64,000 bases of DNA, taken from assembly GCF_000744835.1 (NCBI RefSeq), contig NZ_JQMS01000001.1:2666001-2730000 (forward strand). Direction: 5' to 3'. The DNA is from Flavobacterium sp. 83 (GTDB lineage: Bacteria > Bacteroidota > Bacteroidia > Flavobacteriales > Flavobacteriaceae). The notes under the pieces are model-generated. The model did no database searches and was not told where the DNA came from. It was given only the letters and a program-made list of their open reading frames with translations. Both the position numbers and the translations under genes were made by a program. Of the stretch, positions 32,523 through 40,649 are shown one piece after another. Every line of letters starts with the position of its first letter. Position 1 is the stretch's first letter.

Positions 32523-32744
32523 TTATTTATTTTCTGTTTTAGTATGATTTGGTGCATATTTCTTTAGTATAGAGTTTAATGATTCGTAATAATCTTTCAA
32601 TATTTTAATATTGATTTTAGGATTTTTGTTATCAGGGATTGTTTCCGGCATTTCTATTAAATATTTGGATAATTCAGGATATTCATTTCGTATTTTTAAA
32701 GTCATTTTTAAGATAGCATCATTTAGCTCTTTTTCTGTTTCCAT
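32523..32744 (-). CDS. Small hypothetical protein
   Basis: The protein has 73 residues and is predicted all-helical and charged: METEKELNDAILKMTLKIR, then YPELSKYLIEMPETIPDN and ILKDYYESLNSILKKYAP. I recognise no family. It is directly upstream of the iron permease-like gene (17 bp) and very likely cotranscribed. No promoter resembling the neighbouring regulon sites is visible before it. Confidence 0.6.
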   Translation of the reverse strand: METEKELNDAILKMTLKIRNEYPELSKYLIEMPETIPDNKNPKINIKILKDYYESLNSILKKYAPNHTKTENK

Positions 32745-32775
32745 GATATTTTGATTTAATTTTTTAATAAAATAA

Positions 32776-32838
32776 AAAAAATTAAACTATCAGAAGTGTA
32801 TCTCATTGCAAGGATGCTTCAAAATAGTTTAATTTTTT
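32776..32838 (-). terminator. Long-armed hairpin after the DUF4382 gene
   Basis: Perfect 15-bp AT-rich arms (AAAAAATTAAACTAT at 32776-32790 with 32824-32838) enclose a 33-nt loop that can fold further (GAAG/CTTC). A T-rich tail follows on the minus strand. Confidence 0.6.
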
Positions 32839-32897
32839 ATTAACCTATGATAATCTCTTAGTTTCATTAGAAACAGAGTGTACTATAAGACCTATTC

Positions 32898-33665
32898 TTA
32901 CAAAAGAATTATAGTTCCTAAATCAGTTGTATTACCTGTTGTCACTACAATAGTAGTTTTGGTAACAGGAGCTAAAGGCAATACAGGAGTAATCGTTACA
33001 TTATAGGTACCTGCAGGAAGTCCCATAATTAAAAATTCGCCACTTGTATTTACGTTTGTTGAATAGGATGAATTAGTAACTGCATCGACAGCTGTAACTA
33101 CAGCTATACTTCCTGTAGGGGTAACTTTTCCTTTAATGGAACCGCTTATAGCCGCTTCGATCGTTCTAATAACTGGTTTCAATTTATAGGCCCCGTTACC
33201 AGTACTGACAATAGATTTATTAGCATCAAAATCAAGGAGTACACTATACAATATACCTTGTTCAAGCGTTTGATGAACCTGTAATTTTAATCCCGTTTGA
33301 TCTGCACTAGGAGTACTTAAAGGATAGCTGACATTGTTAATTTTCACTGTGTTTTCAGTTCCTAGTATAAGTCTGATTTGTTCTACTTTAGAAATTTCTA
33401 ATGAATCAGTGGCAATTAACGTACTCACTCCATTAGAAAAATCAAGCAGATTGTAAATCCCTTTTCGAACATTTAATGAGACTGTTTGGCCAGCATCACC
33501 AGTTATTTCCACACCTAGAATATCTACATTTACTTCGTCATATGGACCTGGAGCATCAGTCATTCGTACAGCGTACGGATAACTAGCTGTTGAATTATCA
33601 TTATTGCATGAATTCAATAAGAATCCAAGAAGAATGAAAGACAGAATAAGATTGATTTTTTTCAT
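32898..33665 (-). CDS. DUF4382 lipoprotein
   Basis: The protein has 255 residues: lipoprotein signal (LLGFLLNSC, Cys about 20), a DUF4382 domain (about 28-170) with the hallmark YAVRMTDAPGPYDEVNVDILGVEI and LLDFSNGVSTLIATDSLE, then a carboxypeptidase-regulatory-like beta sandwich (about 175-250, GSIKGKVTPTGSIAVVTAVD and GLPAGTYNVTITP). It is surface or periplasmic; the function of DUF4382 is unknown. Regulon site 4 is its promoter. Confidence 0.85.
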   Translation of the reverse strand: MKKINLILSFILLGFLLNSCNNDNSTASYPYAVRMTDAPGPYDEVNVDILGVEITGDAGQTVSLNVRKGIYNLLDFSNGVSTLIATDSLEISKVEQIRLILGTENTVKINNVSYPLSTPSADQTGLKLQVHQTLEQGILYSVLLDFDANKSIVSTGNGAYKLKPVIRTIEAAISGSIKGKVTPTGSIAVVTAVDAVTNSSYSTNVNTSGEFLIMGLPAGTYNVTITPVLPLAPVTKTTIVVTTGNTTDLGTIILL

Positions 33666-33709
33666 TTTATTTTATTTTTTAGATAATAAATAATACTTTG
33701 AGTATTATG

Positions 33710-33775
33710 TAAAGGTAGTATCATCTTTAAAACGCAGTATTATATAACTTTATTTTTAAATTGTAATATTCTCAC
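33710..33775 (-). promoter_or_regulatory. Regulon site 4: promoter of the DUF4382 gene
   Basis: Minus strand: GTGAGAATATTACAA, GTTATATAAT, 21 bp, -7 box TACCTTTA, 45 bp before the ATG. Confidence 0.72.
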
Positions 33776-33812
33776 TTTTAAGACTTTAAGTTTAAGTATT
33801 TTAGTGTTAAAA

Positions 33813-34697
33813 TTATTTTTTTGTAGTATTCTCATCAACAAATTTTAAATCTTTTTTCAATTCTAATTCTTGTTGGTCATCTAATTCCTGTTGTTTTTTT
33901 TCTTCCGCTTTTTTCTGTTTATTAAAATAACCTCTTAATAAAAAATTATGTTTAGCAGCCTCAATAACTTCATTAAGTCCCTTTGTACCAGTGTTGACAT
34001 TAGTTAAGGTTGAGTCAACCATTTTTCCCATCTTTTCATCACTGACCAGTTTAGATAAAGCACCTTTTCCGCTATTCATTTTTGTTGTAAAACTTGCAAA
34101 TTCATTTGAACTGCTTTCTAAGTTGTCAAGTGTGTTTTTTAGACTACCAGCAAATTCTTGATCGGTCATTAATTTTGATAATGTTCCTTTTCCATTGTTC
34201 ATATTATAGGTAAATTGTGCTAATTGAGCGGTAATAATACCGGCATTATCAACGCTTGTTTTCACACTACTCATAATGTCTTCCATATCAATGGGTTTTC
34301 TTGAGGCAATGATGTCATTATCTTTTACTGATTTATTCGAATGGGTTCCTGGCGATATTGTTAATACTTTGTCTCCCATTAACCCGTCTGAGCCAATACT
34401 GGCTATTGCATCCGTTTTTATAAACTGTTGTACCTCATCTTTTATCAAAAATTTTACTACTACCGAGGTGTCAGTAACTAATTCGATTTCACTTACAGTC
34501 CCAATATTAATACCTGAAAAGCGCACATTATTTCCTACTTCAAGACCACTTACGGATTTAAAGTTAGATTTTAAATGAAATGTTGAACCAAATATATTTT
34601 TCTGTTTCCCTACAAAATAAATTGTGGCTATAAAGAGTACTAATCCAATTATTACAAACATTCCCAATTTCCATTGGAACCCAGATTCTTTATTCAT
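33813..34697 (-). CDS. MlaD-like MCE substrate-binding protein (copy 1)
   Basis: The protein has 294 residues: one N-terminal transmembrane helix (about 11-30), then an MCE domain (about 38-118) with VSGLEVGNNVRFSGINIGTV and SIGSDGLMGDKVLTISPG, and a long helical region ending HNFLLRGYFNKQKK and a charged tail. It is the periplasmic lipid-binding part of an Mla-type ABC system that moves phospholipids between membranes. It is last in the order MlaE-MlaF-MlaD. The copy at 38887-39864 has the same layout and a near-identical C-terminal motif. Confidence 0.88.
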   Translation of the reverse strand: MNKESGFQWKLGMFVIIGLVLFIATIYFVGKQKNIFGSTFHLKSNFKSVSGLEVGNNVRFSGINIGTVSEIELVTDTSVVVKFLIKDEVQQFIKTDAIASIGSDGLMGDKVLTISPGTHSNKSVKDNDIIASRKPIDMEDIMSSVKTSVDNAGIITAQLAQFTYNMNNGKGTLSKLMTDQEFAGSLKNTLDNLESSSNEFASFTTKMNSGKGALSKLVSDEKMGKMVDSTLTNVNTGTKGLNEVIEAAKHNFLLRGYFNKQKKAEEKKQQELDDQQELELKKDLKFVDENTTKK

Positions 34698-34727
34698 AGT
34701 TTTTGATTTATTTTTTTAATTTTCTGT

Positions 34728-35504
34728 TTAAATGAAAAAGGAGCGAACCCATTCGTCATCACTTTTTTCTAAGGATTCATAACTGCCTTCGGCATGTATT
34801 ATACCTTCTTTTAAAATAACTATCCTATCACTAGTATGTTTTGCACATGCCATATCGTGTGTGATGATGATAGAACTTGTTTTATTTTTTTTCTGAAGAT
34901 CTAATATTAATTCGCTTATTTCTCTGGAAGTAATCGTGTCTAATCCAGTGGTGGGTTCGTCATAAAGGATTATTTCCGGTTTTAAAATAAGTGTTCGTGC
35001 CAGACCAACTCTTTTTCGCATACCTCCTGATAATTCCGAAGGCATTTTATCAATAGCATCCGCTAAACCTACGCTTTGTAATACTTCTGAAATTTCAGTT
35101 TGCAATTCTTCTTTTGATAAACCGGTAACATGTCGTCTTAAAGTAAAACTAAGATTCTCTCTTACACTCATTGAGTCGTATAGTGCTGCGTTTTGAAAAA
35201 GAAATCCAATCCGGACTCTAATTTCATTCAGTTCTTTAGTATCTATTTTGGTAATATCAGTATCAAATACAGTAATTTCACCTTTGTCCGCTATTACTAA
35301 TCCCACTATGCATTTTATAGTTATCGATTTTCCGGATCCTGACTTTCCTAATACAACTACATTTTCGCCTTTATTTACGCAGAGATTAACTCCCTTTAAC
35401 ACCTCGTTATCTCCAAAAGCTTTATGTAAATCCTTAATTTCTATTATAGGAGTATTTTCAATAGTAGTTTTGTCTATAGCTATGTTTGCTTTTTCTTGTA
35501 TCAT
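34728..35504 (-). CDS. MlaF-like ABC transporter ATPase (copy 1)
   Basis: The protein has 258 residues, a full ABC domain: Walker A VVLGKSGSGKSITIK (about 51-65), Q-loop FLFQNAALYDSMSV, signature ELSGGMRKRVGLAR, Walker B EIILYDEPTTGLD, and the H-loop IIITHDM. QNAALYDSM and GMRKRV are typical of Mla-type ATPases. It powers lipid transfer by the adjacent permease. One base separates it from the permease gene upstream, so the operon is tight. Confidence 0.92.
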   Translation of the reverse strand: MIQEKANIAIDKTTIENTPIIEIKDLHKAFGDNEVLKGVNLCVNKGENVVVLGKSGSGKSITIKCIVGLVIADKGEITVFDTDITKIDTKELNEIRVRIGFLFQNAALYDSMSVRENLSFTLRRHVTGLSKEELQTEISEVLQSVGLADAIDKMPSELSGGMRKRVGLARTLILKPEIILYDEPTTGLDTITSREISELILDLQKKNKTSSIIITHDMACAKHTSDRIVILKEGIIHAEGSYESLEKSDDEWVRSFFI

Positions 35505-35505
35505 T

Positions 35506-36264
35506 TTAAAAGAATAAATCAGTTAATTGTACTGCAAGCATGTCTATAATAAATATAGTCAGTGATGCAGTTACTACTGCTGAGTTTGCTGCTTTACCTA
35601 CGCTTTCAGTTCCATTTGAAGCATTAAAACCCTTATAACATCCTATCATTCCGATGAAAAATCCAAAGAAAAAAGTTTTAATCGTGGCCGGTATAATGTC
35701 TAAAAAGGTCAATGATTCAAAAACTTGAGAAGTATACCGTGTCAGGTTAACATCACTATGCATATTTACGCCTATATATCCTCCAAATATTCCAATTCCA
35801 TCAGCATAAATAACTAAAACCGGAATCATAAGTGTAGTGGCTAATATCCTTGTCACTACTAAATATTTGAACGGATTTATGGCTGCAACTTCCATGGCGT
35901 CAATTTGTTCCGTAACTTTCATCGAACCTAACTCTGCACCAATGCCGGAAGAAACCTTTCCTGCACAAATTAATGCTGTAATTACAGGTGCAATTTCTCT
36001 TATTAAGGAAAGCGCAACCATTCCAGGTAACCAAGATTCGGCACCAAATTTCGCTAAAGTTGGTCTGGATTGAAGTGTGAGGACTAATCCCATTATAAAA
36101 CCAGTTATAGTCACTAATGGTAAAGATTTATATCCTATAGAATAGCATTGTTTAATAAACGTTCGCATTTCATAAGGAGGTATAAAAACTTCACTAAAAA
36201 AACGTTTCGTAAATAGTGTTACTTTACCAAAATCGTTAAAAGTATTTTTTAAATATAGAATCAA
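35506..36264 (-). CDS. MlaE-like ABC permease (copy 1)
   Basis: The protein has 252 residues with about five or six membrane segments. The MlaE hallmark AELGSMKVTEQIDAMEVAAI, followed by NPFKYLVVTRILATTLMIPVL, lies around 110-150; the coupling region and GCYKGFNASNGTESVGKAANSAVV are near 205-230. It is the first gene of the first mla operon, transcribed with the ATPase and MCE genes. No regulon-type promoter is visible, but a perfect 15-bp palindrome lies 51-83 bp upstream. Confidence 0.92.
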   Translation of the reverse strand: MILYLKNTFNDFGKVTLFTKRFFSEVFIPPYEMRTFIKQCYSIGYKSLPLVTITGFIMGLVLTLQSRPTLAKFGAESWLPGMVALSLIREIAPVITALICAGKVSSGIGAELGSMKVTEQIDAMEVAAINPFKYLVVTRILATTLMIPVLVIYADGIGIFGGYIGVNMHSDVNLTRYTSQVFESLTFLDIIPATIKTFFFGFFIGMIGCYKGFNASNGTESVGKAANSAVVTASLTIFIIDMLAVQLTDLFF

Positions 36265-36314
36265 AATAAAATATTTTAATTGTGATTAATTGATTGGATG
36301 CAGTTGATTAACCT

Positions 36315-36347
36315 ATAAATTATGATAGTTATACTATCATAATTTAT
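36315..36347. repeat. Perfect 15-bp palindrome before the first mla operon
   Basis: Arms 36315-36329 and 36333-36347 are perfectly complementary (ATAAATTATGATAGT and its reverse complement) with a 3-nt loop. It may be a terminator of the four-helix gene or an operator for mla; no T tract favours the first. Confidence 0.7.
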
Positions 36348-36490
36348 TTATAAGCCTTTTTGAAAGAATAAAATAGGATTGGTGAAATTTGTCTTTGGTA
36401 TAAAAACAATAAAATCAATACTTAATTTTTGAAAAGGTTTTACATTTTATATTTCAATTTTTTAATAGAAAACCTTTGTTTTTACGGAGT

Positions 36491-36961
36491 TTATTTAAAA
36501 TATTTATTACTGAATAATCTGTCTCGCAGTTCTATTATTCTGGAATTATCAACAGTAATTAATGAATATTGTTTTCGTAACATAACTTGTTGCTCAAAAC
36601 TTAAATGTTTCATTTTAAAAACTAATGCATTTTTATAATATTGTCCAGCTATATGTTCATACGATTCGCAGTAATTAATGACATCCTGGCTATCTTTACA
36701 AATAAGCGATGCTTTGAGATTAATCCAAAATTTCGAAAATCGGTTATTTTTTTTATAGTTATCTCTTGGATTTCCTCCTAATTTTTCAATTTCTTTTATA
36801 AGTTCTGATTTGCATTTCAGGCTTGTTTGTTGAAATTCTAAAAAAAGTTTTTTTAGCCCTTTTTTTTCAGTAGAATTTAAAGCAGTTTTATAACCCTCTA
36901 TTCTGTCATTATTAATCTCTACAAGTGTATTTAATACTTCGATTGATTTATTAGTATCCAT
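36491..36961 (-). CDS. PA2169-type (DUF2383) four-helix-bundle protein
   Basis: The 156 residues form long amphipathic helices: EVLNTLVEINNDRIEGYKTAL at the N-terminus, FLEFQQTSLKCKSELIKEIEKLGG, then SLICKDSQDVINYCESYEHIAGQYYKNAL. The ferritin-like spacing and LGGNP motif fit the PA2169/DUF2383 family of stress-linked four-helix proteins. Metal binding is possible but unproven. It is monocistronic with regulon site 5 as promoter. Confidence 0.85.
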   Translation of the reverse strand: MDTNKSIEVLNTLVEINNDRIEGYKTALNSTEKKGLKKLFLEFQQTSLKCKSELIKEIEKLGGNPRDNYKKNNRFSKFWINLKASLICKDSQDVINYCESYEHIAGQYYKNALVFKMKHLSFEQQVMLRKQYSLITVDNSRIIELRDRLFSNKYFK

Positions 36962-36998
36962 TGTTATTCAATTTAAATTAATGACTATCAGTTTTATA

Positions 36999-37064
36999 CA
37001 AAGTTGGTGACTATCTAAAGAATATCTGTTACATAAATTTTTATAGAAATTACAATATTCACAG
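36999..37064 (-). promoter_or_regulatory. Regulon site 5: promoter of the PA2169-like gene
   Basis: Minus strand: CTGTGAATATTGTAA, TTTATGTAAC, 21 bp, -7 box CAACTTTG, 38 bp before the ATG. Confidence 0.75.
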
Positions 37065-37081
37065 TTTTTTTAAGATCAATT

Positions 37082-37303
37082 TTAGGAGAGTTGTTTGTTT
37101 TTACTAAGGATTAAAACAATTCCTCCCGTAGCCAGTACTATTCCAACTATTGGTGACCATACTATCGGATGATTTACTTCTTTATTGATTTGTATAGGAC
37201 CTATGTCGACTATTTTTTCAGTTGTTATATAATTAAAGCTGTTATAAAGCATCATTATTACTCCAATAATTACCATTACGATTCCTATAGTACGTGTTTG
37301 CAT
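37082..37303 (-). CDS. Small two-helix membrane protein
   Basis: The protein has 73 residues: helix one GIVMVIIGVIMMLYNSF (about 7-23), a polar loop (NYITTEKIVDIGPIQINKEVNHP), and helix two WSPIVGIVLATGGIVLILS (about 49-67). I recognise no family with certainty. It follows the gene at 37337-37720 by 33 bp and is probably in the same transcript. Confidence 0.65.
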   Translation of the reverse strand: MQTRTIGIVMVIIGVIMMLYNSFNYITTEKIVDIGPIQINKEVNHPIVWSPIVGIVLATGGIVLILSKNKQLS

Positions 37304-37336
37304 TTTTTTATAATTTAAAATTGATTAGTAAAATTT

Positions 37337-37720
37337 TTAGGCTTTTGAAAAATATTCTCTTACAAAATCATGTTTTTGATTTTCAGTCATTTTATCTGTA
37401 TTTTTAATTTCAATTTTGATTTTTAAGAAACGCTCATCTTCACTTAATAAGTCAAATAATTCTATTTTAGCATCAGTTGGTCCAAAAAGAATTACTCGTT
37501 TATAATTTTTTATAGCCTCTGCTATTTTTTTATAATAATCAAAAAGTTGTTTGGTCTCTTTTTTAGGTGTAAGATTTTTATTTTTCACTACACTTTCATG
37601 TTGGAGATCAGTAGTTAAATTTGATTCGATTGTTTCTATTTCAAAATGTTTAGATGTAAATTCCATTAAATGAGCAATAGAGTGATCCATCCAAATGCCT
37701 AATTTTTTTGTAGTTTTCAT
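37337..37720 (-). CDS. Conserved hypothetical protein, possibly eRF1-domain-like
   Basis: The protein has 127 residues: an N-terminal strand pattern KLGIWMDHSIAHLMEF, a charged linker, then FDYYKKIAEAIKNYKRVILFGPTDAKIELFDLL and a closing strand-helix EIKNTDKMTENQKHDFVREYF. The layout recalls bacterial eRF1-like/host-attachment proteins, in which GPxxAK sits in a similar place, but this is weak. It has regulon site 6 upstream and heads a two-gene operon. Confidence 0.6.
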   Translation of the reverse strand: MKTTKKLGIWMDHSIAHLMEFTSKHFEIETIESNLTTDLQHESVVKNKNLTPKKETKQLFDYYKKIAEAIKNYKRVILFGPTDAKIELFDLLSEDERFLKIKIEIKNTDKMTENQKHDFVREYFSKA

Positions 37721-37792
37721 GATATTCTTTTTAATAGTTCCTAGACGTGGTATTGTATTACAATTACAGCTTGTTTAATTGTATTAATAAGT

Positions 37793-37858
37793 TAAATTTC
37801 AGTATTTTAATCGTTAAAATGATTATATAACTTTTGATAAAAGTTATATAATTTACAT
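37793..37858 (-). promoter_or_regulatory. Regulon site 6: palindromic variant
   Basis: Minus strand: ATGTAAATTATATAAC (distal), GTTATATAAT (proximal), 21 bp, weak -7 box GAAATTTA, 73 bp before the ATG. The two halves form a near-perfect palindrome here. Confidence 0.6.
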
Positions 37859-37893
37859 GTTTGTAAATTTGAATTTTATAATGCTTTTTAAGC

Positions 37894-37926
37894 ATAAAAA
37901 AAGGGCTGTTGTTGTCAACAGCCCTT
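37894..37926 (-). terminator. Intrinsic terminator after the Dps operon
   Basis: AAGGGCTGTTG/CAACAGCCCTT form a perfect 11-bp stem with a 4-nt loop, followed by a T run on the minus strand. Confidence 0.9.
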
Positions 37927-38052
37927 AATCAAAACAAAAACCTAACCTAATTTTTTTTTGGGTACATCCTCAACAGCTGTTGCATGCATAATCCCTACAA
38001 CAAAATGTTTGCTGGTAATATATGATGGTCAAAACGCAAAACTTAAAAAGTA

Positions 38053-38199
38053 TTAAAGCATTATGCAAGATAAATTTTCGTCAAATTTTTCAAATTCAGT
38101 TTCAGATTCTGATTCTTCAAAAGATTTTTTTGCGGTAATTTTACCAACTTTGCAATAACTATTATGTGCTAAATAAACTTCGTTTTCTGAGTTTTCCAT
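38053..38199 (-). CDS. 48-residue acidic protein downstream of dps
   Basis: The frame encodes MENSENEVYLAHNSYCKVGK, then ITAKKSFEESESETEFEKFD and ENLSCIML. It is hydrophilic and acidic with two cysteines and an AHNSYCKVG stretch. It starts 29 bp after the dps stop codon and ends before the strong terminator at 37894-37926, which supports it being the second gene of the dps operon. I recognise no family. Confidence 0.6.
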   Translation of the reverse strand: MENSENEVYLAHNSYCKVGKITAKKSFEESESETEFEKFDENLSCIML

Positions 38200-38228
38200 T
38201 TTGTTATGAGTTAATTTTTTAATTTAAA

Positions 38229-38702
38229 TTAGTTTAAATATCTTCTTAAAATCCAAGACATTGTTTCATGTGACTCCATCATTCCTGTTAGAAAATCAGC
38301 TGTTCCTGCATCTTTGTTTTCTTGAGTACTTAGGTCAACATCTTTTCGTAAATGAACGATGATTGTTTCATGATCGGCTAATAATTCTTTTAGCATCTCT
38401 TTTTGAGCAGGATATTGATTTGGAGATTCTTTAATTGTTGACAAATCAGAAAAATCTTTCATTGTTCCGATGGCTTTTCCGCCTAATTTACTGATACGTT
38501 CTGCAATTTCATCGATTGATTCTTCTAGTTGTTTGTATTGACCTTCGAATAATTTATGAAGTTCCATGAAACTTTCACCAGATACATTCCAATGAAATTT
38601 TCTTAGTTTAATATATAGCGTCATTTCATTTGCTAAAATTGAAGAAAGAACTGTTATACTTTTTTTTAAATGCTCTTCTGTAATTCCTATTTGTGGTTTC
38701 AT
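38229..38702 (-). CDS. dps: Dps-family ferritin-like DNA-protecting protein
   Basis: The protein has 157 residues from the ATG at 38702 (MKPQIGITEEHLKK). The inter-subunit ferroxidase ligands are visible in KFHWNVSGESFMELHKLFE and EESIDEIAERI, and the tail MESHETMSWILRRYLN is typical. Dps stores iron, consumes peroxide and coats DNA in stress. An in-frame ATG at 38789 would add 29 residues unlike Dps. It lies 29 bp from the -7 box of regulon site 7, closer to the usual spacing in this regulon, so the longer form cannot be excluded. Confidence 0.93.
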   Translation of the reverse strand: MKPQIGITEEHLKKSITVLSSILANEMTLYIKLRKFHWNVSGESFMELHKLFEGQYKQLEESIDEIAERISKLGGKAIGTMKDFSDLSTIKESPNQYPAQKEMLKELLADHETIIVHLRKDVDLSTQENKDAGTADFLTGMMESHETMSWILRRYLN

Positions 38703-38817
38703 ATTTTCTAGATTTTTTATTGATGTTAAACTATTGCTTTTTAATGGATGATTTTTCCTGAATACAGGACTTGCATCTTTTGAATTCAAGGGTTGTAAAT
38801 ACTAAAAATTCACCTTA

Positions 38818-38883
38818 CAAAGGTGGAAATCTAATAAGTTTAAAGTGTTATATAACTTTTTAAAGAACTTACAACATTCTCAC
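38818..38883 (-). promoter_or_regulatory. Regulon site 7: promoter of dps
   Basis: Minus strand: GTGAGAATGTTGTAA, GTTATATAAC, 21 bp, -7 box CACCTTTG. This is one of the best matches. Confidence 0.77.
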
Positions 38884-38886
38884 ATT

Positions 38887-39864
38887 TTATTTTTCAGAGG
38901 TGTTGATTTCAGCTTTTTTATTTTTCTTTTTAAAATAGCCTTTCAGTAAAAAATTATGTTGTAGGGCTTCTAGATCTTCATTTAGTTTTTCAGAACTGCT
39001 TTCTAAATTTCTAATAGTTTTTTTCATATTAGCACCTGATTCTTCATCATGCAACAATACGCCAATAGTAGAGTTGGGATTATTGCTGGCTTCTTTGAGA
39101 TTATTCACAAATAAATTAGCAGTTTCAGTCATTTGATGCAATTGTAAAACTGATTTTTTTATCGAAGCATAAACGATTGTATCGGTTACTAATTCATTAG
39201 CAAGAGTTCCTTTGTTGTTTAGCTTTGAACTAAAATCATTCAAGGAACTAATAAGTTGTTTTGCTTTTGCGGAAGCATCATTAAGAGAAACGGTTACTGA
39301 ATTTACATTGTTGTATAAGGTGTTATCATTCAATAATTTTCCAACGGTTCCTTCGCTTGTGGTGAGCTTTTTGCTGATTGTTTTGAAATTAGTGGTTATT
39401 GCCAGCAGATTTTCATTGTTCTTTTGTAGTGTATTCAAAATATTCTCTGTAGAAAATGAATTTTCAACAGCTAAAGTATCTCCTTCTTCAACAGCATTGA
39501 ATTGTGGAGTGCCACCATATATAACAATGACTTTATTCCCAATGAGTCCGTCTGTACTTATTTTTGCTTTAGCATCTTTACGAATATAATCTTGTGCCTT
39601 TTTTTCAACATTCAAACTTACTAAAACAAGTGTTTTTCCATCAATAGTTATTTCGCCTACGGTTCCTATTTTTACACCTGAAAACCAAACATTATCGCCT
39701 TTTTGAAGTCCGTTTACATTATCAAAGAAAGAAACCAACAACATTTTCTTTTTGAAGGTTTCATGTAAATTGCCCACCATTAAAATTCCAACAATAAGAA
39801 ATGTAAGCCCTAAAAAAATAAAAAGGCCTACAATTACAGCGCGTTTGTTTGATGAATCGTTCAT
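38887..39864 (-). CDS. MlaD-like MCE substrate-binding protein (copy 2)
   Basis: The protein has 325 residues: transmembrane helix (about 10-32), MCE domain (about 40-120) with [20 protein letters not shown] and [17 protein letters not shown], a long helical region with [18 protein letters not shown], and a C-terminal [15 protein letters not shown] like copy 1. It is the last gene of the second mla operon and starts three bases after the ATPase stop codon. Confidence 0.88.
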   Translation of the reverse strand: MNDSSNKRAVIVGLFIFLGLTFLIVGILMVGNLHETFKKKMLLVSFFDNVNGLQKGDNVWFSGVKIGTVGEITIDGKTLVLVSLNVEKKAQDYIRKDAKAKISTDGLIGNKVIVIYGGTPQFNAVEEGDTLAVENSFSTENILNTLQKNNENLLAITTNFKTISKKLTTSEGTVGKLLNDNTLYNNVNSVTVSLNDASAKAKQLISSLNDFSSKLNNKGTLANELVTDTIVYASIKKSVLQLHQMTETANLFVNNLKEASNNPNSTIGVLLHDEESGANMKKTIRNLESSSEKLNEDLEALQHNFLLKGYFKKKNKKAEINTSEK

Positions 39865-39867
39865 GGT

Positions 39868-40647
39868 TTACTGTATAAAATTATAAGCAAAAAACTTTTT
39901 GACTTGATCATTATCTGCATGTAAAACGTCTTCAAATGTTCCTACTTTCGAAAACGTACCGTCAATCAACATTGCAATGCGATCGCTGGTATTTTTTGCA
40001 CATGTTAAATCGTGTGTGATAATAACAGCACTTGTTTTGTATTGCTGCTGTACTTCAATAATAAGCGTATTTATTTCAGCAGATGTAATTGGGTCTAAAC
40101 CTGAAGTTGGCTCATCATACAGCATTATCTCGGGCTTTAAAATCAAAGTACGTGCTATGCCAATTCTCTTACGCTGCCCTCCGGAAAGGTCTGCAGGAAG
40201 TTCCTTTATTTTATCTTTTAATCCTACAGCATCCAATGCTTCTTCTACAGAATAATCAACTTGTTTTCTCGTCAAGTGTTTTACATTCATAATTAATGGA
40301 AAAGCCAGATTTTGATATACATCCATGCTATCATATAAAGCACTGTTTTGAAATGAAAATCCTATGTGTAGTCGTAGTTCATCTAATTCTTTTCCATTTA
40401 AATCAGCAACTTTTTTTCCTAATACAGCAACTTCCCCTTTGTCAGGTTGTAATAAACCCGCAATAATTTTTATTAATACGGATTTACCAGAACCGGATTT
40501 ACCCAGAACAGCTACGTTTTCACCTCTATAAATGCTTAAGTCTATGCCTTTCAAAACGTCCAATTCACCAAAGGATTTGTATAGACCATTGATTGTTATA
40601 ACGGATTCTTCTTTATTAATACTATGTTGTATTTTATCCTTTTTCAT
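39868..40647 (-). CDS. MlaF-like ABC transporter ATPase (copy 2)
   Basis: The protein has 259 residues from the ATG at 40647: Walker A AVLGKSGSGKSVLIK, FSFQNSALYDSMDV, signature LSGGQRKRIGIAR, Walker B IMLYDEPTSGLD, and IITHDL. The signature is the canonical GGQ type, unlike GGM in copy 1. An ATG seven codons upstream would overlap the permease gene by 19 bp. The chosen start leaves two bases between the genes, as in the first operon. Confidence 0.92.
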   Translation of the reverse strand: MKKDKIQHSINKEESVITINGLYKSFGELDVLKGIDLSIYRGENVAVLGKSGSGKSVLIKIIAGLLQPDKGEVAVLGKKVADLNGKELDELRLHIGFSFQNSALYDSMDVYQNLAFPLIMNVKHLTRKQVDYSVEEALDAVGLKDKIKELPADLSGGQRKRIGIARTLILKPEIMLYDEPTSGLDPITSAEINTLIIEVQQQYKTSAVIITHDLTCAKNTSDRIAMLIDGTFSKVGTFEDVLHADNDQVKKFFAYNFIQ

Positions 40648-40649
40648 GT

